Source of the DNA: Ryuthela nishihirai
Lineage: Eukaryota; Arthropoda; Arachnida; Araneae; Heptathelidae
Assembly (NCBI GenBank): GCA_038380435.1
Contig: JAWZYU010000009.1
Location: 64,509,901 to 64,573,900, forward strand
Direction: 5' to 3'
DNA: 64,000 bases
Below, one piece after another: positions 10,141-19,009 of the stretch. Below the pieces are notes generated by a model. The model ran no database searches and had not been told where the DNA came from. It worked only from the letters and a program-made list of their open reading frames with translations. Each line of letters starts with the position of its first letter. Position 1 is the stretch's first letter. A program made the translations under genes and the position numbers.

Positions 10141-10560
10141 AAATCGGTAGATAATAAAATATTGATTTCCTTTTTTTAATCGGGTTTTTTTTTTTTTGGC
10201 TTCAATTTTAAAAAAGGCTTCTTACGATTCTCAGTTAAATCTTCCTCGTAAGTGGAGTTTTTTGGTGACAAATGTAATTTTGAGAATATTATGATGACAA
10301 CAGTTGCGTGCGAAGGAAGTGGGCAAAGGTGGGCAGCAGCACACACGGAAAATTTCGTTAATTGGACAAAGAGTATATATTCCTCGCCTATGAATTTTGG
10401 TTTCGATTTTAGCCTTTCAGTGATACATAAAAACGACTTCCGTATTCTATTTGACCTCCATTAGAAGATTAAAAATGATTCAGAGAGACACTTTCGAAAC
10501 GGCATATGGGATGATCATTTGCAAACCTCTTATTCTGACACATGGGATTTCCTTTCATTG
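10141..10560. other. AT-rich non-coding sequence
   Basis: Nothing recognised apart from homopolymer runs near 10,170-10,200. Confidence 0.45.
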
Positions 10561-10567
10561 GATTTGG

Positions 10568-10858
10568 GTTGTTCGGTCGTTTTACCTCTGAGCGACACTT
10601 TTTTTCACACAATGGGCTAAATGGCCAGGTCACAAGGACCCGAGGGCTCAGAGAAGGGTGAGGAGAGGTGTCCCACCGGACAGCTGCTAGGTGATCGCGT
10701 CAAGGCCATCCAGCGTGTTCTTTAACGTGCACATGATAGGGCTCTCTCCCCCTCACGGGGCCACGGCTTAACGTCCCATACGACGGACGGCGGCCTTTCC
10801 AATACCATCTGTGTCCCCTACTAACCGGGGCAGGGCAGGGAGTTCTGCTGAGAAAAAT
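10568..10858 (-). mobile_element. SINE-1 copy, lacks the tRNA head
   Basis: Minus-strand SINE-1 from 'gttttacctctgagcgacac' through 'acgtgcacatgatagggctc' to 'cagggagttctgctgagaaa'. There is a deletion around 10,690 compared with the full copy. The tRNA head is missing. Confidence 0.85.
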
Positions 10859-11077
10859 CTCAACTCTGAATTAAGATTGGAAAATACGATAATAGCTGAT
10901 TTCCGGTGAGATCATTGTATCCATTTCGGGTTGGCAACTCCTGGGTTGGAAGCTATGACGTCACAGGTATAACGTTTGTCACAAGTTACGTGACTAGCCC
11001 AGATCACAGGTTAATTAGCTAGCACAGACACTGGTTTCAATATTTGCCCATTGTAGCACATAATCGATGCTAGTGTA

Positions 11078-11268
11078 CAGTCGCTCAAATAAATATCCGA
11101 ACATAGTTAATTACAGAATTCAGAAAAAATATCTGGCAACGATTTTTTCAGAAATCAAAGATTTGGCAACCTTCGTGTCACGATACAATTTCTAAAAAAA
11201 TCGTTGCCAGATATTTTTTCTGAATTCTGTAATCAACCGTAGTGTTCGGATACTTTTTTGAGCGACTG
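11078..11268. mobile_element. Palindromic MITE, short form, TA target site
   Basis: CAGTCGCTCAAATAAATATC opens the element and its inverted copy closes it, with TA on both sides. The two arms form one long palindrome. It shares its right boundary with a long-form MITE. Confidence 0.9.
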
Positions 11269-11270
11269 TA

Positions 11271-11586
11271 GGTGGTCATGTTATTTTGATACTAGATCGT
11301 GTGGGCTCACTCACGGAAATATTGAGTGTGTGCAGTTAGCGTTCACAGCAAACTGGAGCGTGTGCAGTAACTGCACAGTTTGCTGTGAACGGTAACGCTC
11401 CAGTTTGCTGTGAACGGTAACTGGAGCGTGTACAGTTGCTGTACACGCTCCAGATATTTTTCCTGAATTCTGTAATCACGTGACACGAAGGTTGCCAGAT
11501 CACTAATTTCTAAAAAAATCGTTGCCAGATATTTTTTCTGAATTCTGTAATCAACCATAGTGTTCGGATATTTATTTGAGCGACTG
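11271..11586. mobile_element. Palindromic MITE, long form
   Basis: Starts 'ggtggtcatgttattttgat', contains multiple inverted 'tttgctgtgaacggtaac' and 'gagcgtgtacagttgctg' blocks, and ends with the family terminus followed by TA. It is the inverted orientation of the copy at 6,185. The frame of 71 codons on its minus strand is an artefact of the palindromes. Confidence 0.9.
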
Positions 11587-11589
11587 TAC

Positions 11590-11975
11590 CTGCCGTGCAG
11601 AGGACCAACTGATGCTGTTCCAAGAGTTTTACGCTACACCCTTAATGGTGCAGCTCATACAGTGTTTAATTTTGTGTGCTCACTCCCGTGGATATTTTTT
11701 TCCTGGAAAATGTTTTTGTAGTATAAATTGCATTTGAACGATAAGCAATTTTCCTGTTGGAAAACATGAACAGAAAGAAAATCAACAAGCGGGCGTATAT
11801 GACACTTGAAAAATATATTAATAATTGAAAGCAACCGATAATCTTTCCTGATTGGCTGGAAATATAAAGTACGTTAACGTGCAGCTAAATGAAGTATTCT
11901 AACAAAATTCTGCGTCACAATCTCAACTGTGGTCGCCATGCATACCCAAAAATGTGATCAAAACAGTTCATACCG
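11590..11975. other. Non-coding sequence
   Basis: AT-rich, no recognised feature. Confidence 0.45.
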
Positions 11976-11977
11976 CT

Positions 11978-12365
11978 CTGAGTTGTGCTCTTTTATTTTT
12001 TGCACACTATGGGCTAAATGAACACGTCATAAGGACCCCAAGAGCTCAGAGAAGGTTGGGGAAAGGAACTCACTGGGCAGCTGCTAGCAGAGAGATGGTA
12101 GCCACCCGTCAAGGCTGTCCAGCCTTTCTTTAACTTGCGCAGATTATTGCTCTCATTCACACGGGACAGAGATTAACATCCCATCCGACGGACGGCCGCC
12201 TTTTCAAGCTCATCGATGCCTCTTTTTTCACTAAGGATAAGCAGAGGGGGGGGGGGCGGAATTAGTGGAGATAAATCTCTGCGCTGGAATATTTCAGACT
12301 CGAACTTGAAAATTGCAGTTTATGATTCAGGAATGTTACCAAGTGAGCAACCACCACCACCCCAG
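11978..12365 (-). mobile_element. Old SINE-1 copy with head
   Basis: Diverged minus-strand SINE-1 with 'gcacactatgggctaaatg', 'ggctgtccagcctttcttta', 'cccatccgacggacggccgc' and 'ggagataaatctctgcgctg', then a degraded tRNA head ending 'ccaagtgagcaacc'. A run of nine or more G lies at about 12,246. Confidence 0.8.
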
Positions 12366-12369
12366 TTTG

Positions 12370-13530
12370 AGACGCAGTTTTATAAAAAGTCGAAATGTCA
12401 AAAGCTCCAATTGAATTTCGCGCCTTGTTTTCAGATTAATAATAATTAAAAGTCAGTAAATGATAATTAATTTTCACTTTCAGACTGTACATTATGATTC
12501 ACATCTTTTAAGCAATCTTTCGCATAACAGCATTGGCACAAAGGTTAGAAACCTTTGCACAAATGGGTATTTTCCTCTGATCAGCAAGGAAAAATTCTGC
12601 TACGAAACTGGAACTGTGTTGCTTTCAAATATGGATTCGGAAACACGAAGTCTGGTAAGAGTAAAAAATGAAATGCTAAGGATACGGAATGTAAAAATAA
12701 CTCGGAAGGGGGAAAACAGAAGCTCTTGAAGAAATATTCCCTGGAGCGTCTAAAAATATTAGAAAGAAGAAAAGCCTCGAGAGGGGAAAAAAGAATCCAG
12801 GTAAAGGAAGAGTAAAACGAAAAGAACGGAGAGATATGCAGAATTTAAAAAAAGGGGTTAGAAGTAAACACTTCGGGAAACATTAGGTAAGGCAGAAGAC
12901 GAACCAGAGACAGAATAAGAAAGAAAAATCTGGCAGAAGTGTGTGGACTGTAGACAAACGATTTTCAGATGGCTGATCTTGAGACTTGAAGTGAAGGCAG
13001 CAAAGATACAAAACGGTTAGAGCTTGCAATCCATTTTATTTTTAGCCAGACGGCAAAACGAATCGTCTGATTCATTACTTTACAGCTTTATTTTCTGCTT
13101 CTTCTTCTCCATCTGTCTTGATATTCAAATGCATCTTCTATTTTTTATTATTCTTAACCTAGAATTATTCTCTTTCTGTTTGAAATAATAGTACACCATA
13201 TCAAGGATTCATTCCAATCCGCCATATTTTATATTGCTTAACCAATCAATTGAAATATCCCATCCATATAACGTCCCTGGAAAGCTTCTAAATTCATGCT
13301 CAATGTAGGTGACCATTTACTAGCCGAAATAAATACAAGACGACGATATAACCGATGCGCAAAGCAGAAAAAAAAATTTGAACGAAAATTGTCTGTACTA
13401 TGTGCAAAATTACTCTTTGCAAAAAAAATTGTTCTGCACTGTATTATTCATAAGAATCGTGTTTTTCGTATTCATTACAATAAATAATTCAGGAAAATAT
13501 TAATATTTTTTCTATTCGATAAAGCATCAC
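12370..13530. other. AT-rich, purine-rich non-coding sequence
   Basis: About 1.1 kb with no supported gene. A purine-rich stretch (about 12,640-12,960) is probably simple-sequence drift. Open frames of 60-90 codons lack recognisable domains. Confidence 0.45.
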
Positions 13531-13539
13531 TGTGACAAA

Positions 13540-14142
13540 TAATCCCCATCGAAAAATACAACTGGAACAAATAATGTCCCATTGAAAAATACCACTGCAA
13601 CAAATAAGTCCCATTGAAAAAAACCATTGCAACAAATAAGTCCCATTGAAAAATACCACTGCAACAAATAAGTCCCATTGACAAATACTACTGCAACAAA
13701 TAAGTCCCATTGAAAAAACCTCTGCAACATATAAGTCCCATTGAAAAATACCACTGCAACAAATAAGTCCCATTGAAAAATACCACTGCAACAAATAAGT
13801 CCCATTGAAAAATACCACTGCAACAAATAAGTCCCATTGAAAAATACCACTGCAACAAATAAGACCCTTTGAAAAATGCCACTGCAACAAATAATTCCCA
13901 TTGAAAAATAACACCAAACAAATACGTTCCGTTGAAAAATACCACTGCAACAAATAATCCCCATTGAAAAATGCCATTGCAACATATAATCCCCATTGAA
14001 AAATGCCACTGCAACAAATAATCCCCATTGAAAAATGCCATTGCAACATATAATCCCCATTGAAAAATGCCACTGCAACAAATAAGCCCCTTACAAAATA
14101 TCACTGCAACAAATAGGTCCCATTGAAAATTACCACTGGGAT
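13540..14142. repeat. 32-bp minisatellite, open in all three minus frames
   Basis: About 18-19 units with period 32 ('aaataagtcccattgaaaaa' plus 12 bases; phase markers at 13,761 and 13,793). Because 32 is not a multiple of three and the unit lacks minus-strand stops, all three minus frames stay open and give the same 32-residue periodic peptide (for example FQWDLFVAVVFFNGTYLLQW), over 159-194 codons. This is the expected by-product of a stop-free repeat, not evidence of a protein. Confidence 0.95.
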
Positions 14143-14970
14143 GCATATCTCCCATACACCTCCCCATTCATCCACTTCCTCCTCTTGCAAAGACGGACCG
14201 TAATAAATTCATTAGCATAATATGAACCAGTTTAAGAAACAAAATACAAAAAAAAATTGTGAGGGGGTTAAATTGTTTGTCAACAAACGGAAATTTTTTT
14301 GGGCTCCAGACTCAGAATAGAACAACGTAACATATGTCAGGATATCATATATTTAAGCTTAAAATGGTCCTATCAGTTTCAAAATGGGAAGAAATCTGAT
14401 TTTTTTTTTCAGCTCTATCAATTTCGTCTGTTTCATAGGTAAGAAATTTTCGAACCTGACGTTATCCATCGAGCAAAGATATTGAATCTAAGAGACTCCG
14501 AAACGAGCAAAGATATTGAATCTAAGAGACTCCGAAACGAGCAAAGATATTCCTACCAAAGGCACTCAATTTTACTGTGAGTTGAAGATGCTTTTGTTCA
14601 AGTGACAGTAATTACTCTGAGAGTTGGATATGCCTTTAACATGTGGCAGTGGATTACTCTAAGAGTGAGGATGATTTCTATGAAGTGGCAAGGACTTGCT
14701 CTGAGAATTAAGGCGAGTGCAAGTATCCCTCGAAATAAGCTGGTTCGAGATAAGATTTTTTCAATCTCACAGTAAAATTAAGGACACCATTCGAGATACG
14801 TGGTCTTCACTAGCTTATGCGACGATTCAGTTTCATGGTCTGAACTCGTTATACCTTATGTTACAGGACCCAATCTCATCTGAAGAAACAAAGATGCCAG
14901 ACAATCAAGTACTCTTAACACTTTGTTTACGTTTCCTAATATAATGCATTTGTCATCTTATAAATAATAA
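14143..14970. other. Non-coding sequence with a 34-bp triplet of units
   Basis: Mostly unique AT-rich DNA. At about 14,472-14,553 the unit 'gagcaaagatattgaatcta' plus 14 bases is present two and a bit times in perfect tandem, a recent local duplication. Weaker tandem similarity ('ttactctgagagt', 'ttactctaagagt') follows to 14,705. Confidence 0.6.
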
Positions 14971-14974
14971 AAAT

Positions 14975-15150
14975 AAATACTCCTCAACAGCTGCTTGCTT
15001 CAGATGTCTATCAGGAGCCTGTCAGTTTATATTCCATAATAGAATATCTGTGAGTATGGCGGAATCTCAGCAGAAAAATAACACAAACATCCATCCCGGG
15101 GCTCGAACCCAGGTCCCTTAGATCAGTAGCCAAGCGCGCTAACCATACCG
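14975..15150 (-). mobile_element. SINE-2 copy, minus strand
   Basis: Reverse complement of the 7,425 copy: tail 'aaataaatactcctcaacag', body 'caggagcctgtcagttta', head 'ggggctcgaacccaggtccc' and 'agccaagcgcgctaacca'. The match runs from the A-T tail to the head, so it is nearly full length. It abuts the inverted-repeat element at 15,160. Confidence 0.85.
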
Positions 15151-15159
15151 TATTTTTAT

Positions 15160-15735
15160 TATGCACTGGTTTCCATAAATTAAAGAATATCCCTATGTTA
15201 AGTCAATGGAAAGCTAACGTCAAAAGCTCTATAACTTCAAAAATAAGTGTTTTCGTTTTGAAAAATGTGATTGCAGATACAGATCTCATTCAAATAAATC
15301 AATATCTTGATTTTGAACAATATTCGTTCAGTATTTAATGAGTTATGGAAGTTTAAATATTTAACAATAGCAATGCCAGTCTTAAAAAACTTATACAAAA
15401 CTGAAGAATACTGAAAGAATTCTTTACACAAAGTTCTAAAATAAAACTTATTTTATTAAACACTTTGATACAATACTTATTACTAAGTTTTAATTAACTT
15501 CTGAAGTCAATTTTTGTGGCTGGCATTGTTATCGATAAATATTCAAACTTCCATAACTTATTAAATACTGAACGAATATTGTTGAAAATCGAGATATTGA
15601 TTTATTTGATTGAGATCTTTATCTACAATCACATATTTAAAAACAAAAAAAACTTATTTTAGAAGCTATAGAGCTTTGACATTAGCTTCCCATTGACTTA
15701 ACATTGGGATTTCCCTTAATCTATGTAAATTGGTG
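15160..15735. mobile_element. Long inverted-repeat element (arms about 220 bp)
   Basis: Left arm 15,160-15,385 and right arm 15,510-15,735 are reverse complements at roughly 85% by eye. Matching blocks include 'atgttaagtcaatgg', 'caatattcgttcagtattta' and 'agttatggaagttt'. The spacer is about 125 bp and AT-rich. It is non-coding and unrelated to the CAGTCGCTC MITEs. It is probably a fold-back MITE that is old, since the arms have diverged. Confidence 0.8.
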
Positions 15736-15756
15736 TATATTGCTATGGATGCATAA

Positions 15757-15822
15757 ACTAGGTTTATCTTGTAAAGATTACATTGAAACTAGGTTTATCT
15801 TGTAAAGATTACATTGAAACTT
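15757..15822. repeat. 31-bp direct duplication
   Basis: 'aaactaggtttatcttgtaa' plus 11 bases occurs twice in perfect tandem. A recent slippage-type duplication. Confidence 0.8.
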
Positions 15823-15824
15823 TT

Positions 15825-16205
15825 GAGTTAAAAACACATCTTATAAGATTTATATTCATATAAGATTAGCAGCTGCTTGAAGTGTAATTAAATCTTTATT
15901 TTAGTGGATTTTAGATTTCACTGAATCCCATTATACTTCACCGCGAAATACGTCGTTTGGCACTTACATGGTCGACATATTGAGTGCAGTGATGTTTCCC
16001 CTCCTTACGTCATTTATGCAGAGTAACGCATCGATTTCAATCTCGTGCCAGTGCTGCCTTCCTAGTATTAAGTACCAGCATCCTATGTGACTCTTCTCTG
16101 TCCCAATTTTTTCTCTCACGTTGGGACTAGAGGTTCAACTCGAGTTCTCTATAGTTGTGCATATAAATGTTCTAGGCCTAGGAAAATTCTCTAGTGCTCA
16201 ACCTG
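15825..16205. other. Non-coding sequence
   Basis: No supported feature before the full-length SINE-1. Confidence 0.45.
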
Positions 16206-16222
16206 GGCTCTCTAAACCTGTA

Positions 16223-16609
16223 GGGGCGGGGGTGGCTCAGTCGGTAGCGCGCCAGGCTCGTAATCTGTAGTTCTCAGGTTCGAGTCCCAGCTGGGTCAGC
16301 GTTGAGATTTATCTCCGAAAAATTCCCCGCCCTGCCCACGGTCAATAGGGCACACCGATGGGCTTGGAAAGGCCGCCGTCCGTCGGATGGGAGTTAAGCC
16401 GTGGCCCCGTGTGCGGGAGAGCCATACCCTGTGCACGTTAAAGAACACGCTGGATGGCCTTGACGGAAGGCTACCATCTGTCTCCCAACAGCTGTTCCAG
16501 TGGGTCCCCTGCCCCAACCTTCTCTGAGACTTCGGGGTCCATGTGACCTGGCCATTTAGCCCATGGTGTGCAAAAAAGTGCAGCTCAGAGGTAAAACAAC
16601 CCAATCCAA
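16223..16609 (+). mobile_element. SINE-1, full-length reference copy with 13-bp TSD
   Basis: The clearest copy of the dominant family, 387 bp. The tRNA-like head has an A box (TGGCTCAGTCGG, 16,233) and a B box (GGTTCGAGTCC, 16,277), the internal RNA polymerase III promoter of tRNA-derived SINEs. A body of about 300 bp follows, with 'gtgcacgttaaagaacacgc', 'accatctgtctcccaacagc' and 'ccaaccttctctgag', and then a tail 'gctcagaggtaaaacaaccc' ending in CCAATCCAA. It is flanked by the perfect TSD CTCTAAACCTGTA at 16,210-16,222 and 16,610-16,622. The short CCCAA-type tail instead of poly(A) suggests a non-L1 LINE partner. Confidence 0.95.
16233..16287 (+). promoter_or_regulatory. RNA polymerase III A and B boxes of SINE-1
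   Basis: TGGCTCAGTCGG at 16,233-16,244 matches the A-box consensus and GGTTCGAGTCC at 16,277-16,287 matches the B box exactly. The 33-base gap between them is normal for tRNA-type promoters. These would drive SINE transcription, not a host tRNA. Confidence 0.85.
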
Positions 16610-16759
16610 CTCTAAACCTGTATTGGTGGCGGATGATAGCGATGATGAAATAGCAGCTGATGGCCATCGTCTTGCATCTCCCACCTCATTCACGGCATAA
16701 TTTTCCTCCACTTTCTTCTTCAATCAGGCTGCTAAATCCATTAAAACTAAGGGAAGGGT

Positions 16760-17135
16760 AGGGGTTAGGACTAATGAGAGCACGCCACGCACGAAATCTT
16801 CAGTTCCTAGGTCTGATTTCCCACAGCGCCAGCGTTGAGATTTATCTCCGCTAAAACCTCACCCTGCCGTCGGTCAGAAAGTGGACAATGATGGGCTTGG
16901 AAAGGCCGCCGTCGGTCAGACGGGACATTAAGCCGTGGCCTGCGTGCCGAGGTGCCATACCATGTACACCTTAAACAACACGCTTGATAGCCTTGACGGG
17001 AGGCTACCATCTATCTCCTAACAGATGTGCAGTGGGTCTCTTTCCTCCAACGTTCTCCGAGCCCTCGTGGTCCTTGCCTTTTAGCGCATTGTGTGCAAAA
17101 AAAGTGCCGCTCAGAGAGAAAACAACCCCTCCCAT
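16760..17135 (+). mobile_element. Old SINE-1, parent of the 42-bp array
   Basis: Degraded head ('tgagagcacgccacgcacg'), then body ('ttgagatttatctccgctaa', 'gatgggcttggaaaggccgc') and tail ('gtgtgcaaaaaaagtgccgc'). The tail runs without a break into the 42-bp minisatellite, whose unit contains the same 'tcagaggcaaaacaaccc' string. Confidence 0.85.
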
Positions 17136-17800
17136 TAAATGCATAAAAGTGTTCAGAGGCAAAACAACCCCTCCCATAGAATGCATAAAAGTGTTCAGAG
17201 GCAAAACAACCCCTCCCATTGAATGCACAAAAGTGTTCAGAGGCAAAACAACCCCTTCCATTGAATGCATAAAAGTGTTCAGAGGTAAAACAACCCCTCC
17301 CATTGATTGCATAAAAGTGTTCAGAGGAAAAACAACCCTTCCCATTGAATGCATAAAAGTGTTCAGAGGTAAAACAACCCATCTCATTGAATGCATAAAA
17401 GTGTTCAGAGGTAAAACAACCCCTTCCATTGAATGCATAAATGTGTTCAGAGGTAAAACAACCCCTCCCACTGAATGCATAAATGTGTTCAGAGGCAAAA
17501 CAACCCCTCCCATTGAATGCATAAAAGTGTTCAGAGGTAAAACAACCCCTCCCATTGAATGCATAAAAGTGTTCAGAGGAAAAACAACCCTTCCCATTGA
17601 ATGCATAAAAGTGTTCAGAGGTAAAACAACCCATCTCATTGAATGCATAAAAGTGTTCAGAGGTAAAACAACCCATCCCATTGAACGCATAAAAGTGTTC
17701 AGAGGTAAAACAACCCATCCCATTGAATGCATAAAAGTGTTCAGAGGTAAAACAACCCATCTCATTGAATGCATAAAAGTGCCTCTCACATATAAAACAA
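17134..17800. repeat. 42-bp minisatellite derived from a SINE-1 tail
   Basis: About 16 units of 42 bp ('gcataaaagtgttcagaggt' plus 'aaaacaacccctcccattga' plus 'at'; phase markers at 17,521 and 17,563). The core 'ttcagaggtaaaacaaccc' is the SINE-1 3' end, and the last unit returns to a SINE-like end ('aagtgcctctcacatataaa'). Because 42 is a multiple of three and the unit lacks stops in several frames, long open frames run on both strands (281 to 295 codons with 14-residue periods such as ECIKVFRGKTTPPI). I treat these as non-coding. Confidence 0.95.
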
Positions 17801-17829
17801 CCCAAATCAGATTCTGTTTGATTTTCTGA

Positions 17830-19005
17830 ATCTTGACTGATGAATAAAAAGTAAAATTCAATTCTTCTAGGTAAAAAATCTCTCCTATTTGCTATCAATT
17901 ATATCCACAACTCATCAGCGCTTACTTCTGTTTGTTCTCAGTATTGCAGGTTTCTTTTGCTTTCTATCCAGGTTCCGGTTGAAACACCGGAGAATAAAAA
18001 AAAATTTCCTTTTCGGTTCAACGATCGAGTTTAAATTCCTGTTTCGGAAACATGGCTTCCTTAAAGTTTGCGCATTTCGCATTGTTTCTGTTTTTCTTTT
18101 TCTTTCAGTTCGTGAAACTTCTCTTTCTGTTCCTCGTCCATCTTCAGTTCCAGGGTTTTTATCATCGCATGTTTAACGGTCCAGTTTGTTTCCAGCCCCA
18201 TCGTAAGGAGAAAAAAGAAGCAGCTCCTTCTAACTTCTCAAATTTATTTTTAGTAGCAGAGTTGTTTAACTTGTCTGGCGTTACCGTTGTAAATTGTTGG
18301 AGTAAAAAGAATAAGATTTTTTCTTTATTTTCTAGGTTTCAAGTAATAGTTGTCAGGTAGCCTCGGTATGTGCTTTCAACCTTTATTTTTTTTTTTCAAA
18401 GGAGATAATTTTTTTTGTCTTAATTTTTTCTGCAGTCTTTGTGTAGTCGTATTCTTATTTCTTTACGTGGGTGCTTTCAATTAACTAGCTTCGGTTAAAT
18501 TCCCCAAGCTTTCGAAGAAGTCCTTAAAACAGAAGCTCACTCCACAACCATTAAGTTTTTTTTAATAGAATTTTAAACACGTCGGCAAAGTGCATTAAAA
18601 ACATTTTTGCTCTTGCTTCTTACTGTTAACGGATTTCCTGTGCTTTCAAGCCCGGTAAAATAATTTCCTCGATGATCGATTTTTCACTTATTATTTAAAG
18701 ATAATTTGCTGCTCTGCATGCTCAACAGCGTTTCTAACTTTTTATAATCGTCGCCTAGTTTCCAGAAAATACATTCAAAAGTAGCAGAAGGCAAATTTCT
18801 GCTTTTCCTAAGCTGTTACAGTCAAGTTACTTTTGGCACAGGTTTTTACATTATGACCTCTTCTAATATTCAGTTTAACTCTGTTTCCTGAGTTGGGGTG
18901 AGTACAAATGAAACTGATTTCATATCTTAGAATTTGATGAAGGAAGAGTTCAATAAATATCAAACTTTGGGAGTTACCTCACTCGCCACGTTTTGCTATT
19001 CAGAC
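17830..19005. other. T-rich non-coding sequence
   Basis: About 1.2 kb of pyrimidine-rich DNA. Two overlapping plus-strand open frames of about 100 codons (17,889-18,360) are rich in Phe, Leu and Ser from T-runs, with no recognised domain. Confidence 0.45.
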
Positions 19006-19009
19006 CAAT

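Noticed and set aside
13489..14167. Open frames of 159-194 codons on the minus strand as a membrane protein
   Set aside because: They arise from a stop-free 32-bp repeat; the same peptide appears in all three frames.
16223..16300. True tRNA gene
   Set aside because: A and B boxes are present, but the sequence continues into the SINE body, has a TSD at the element ends and occurs many times with the same body.
16984..17898. Open frames of 281-295 codons on both strands as a repetitive secreted or structural protein (for example silk-like)
   Set aside because: They follow the 42-bp SINE-tail repeat, exist in three frames on two strands at once, and have no silk-type composition (Gly/Ala-rich), signal peptide or terminal domain.
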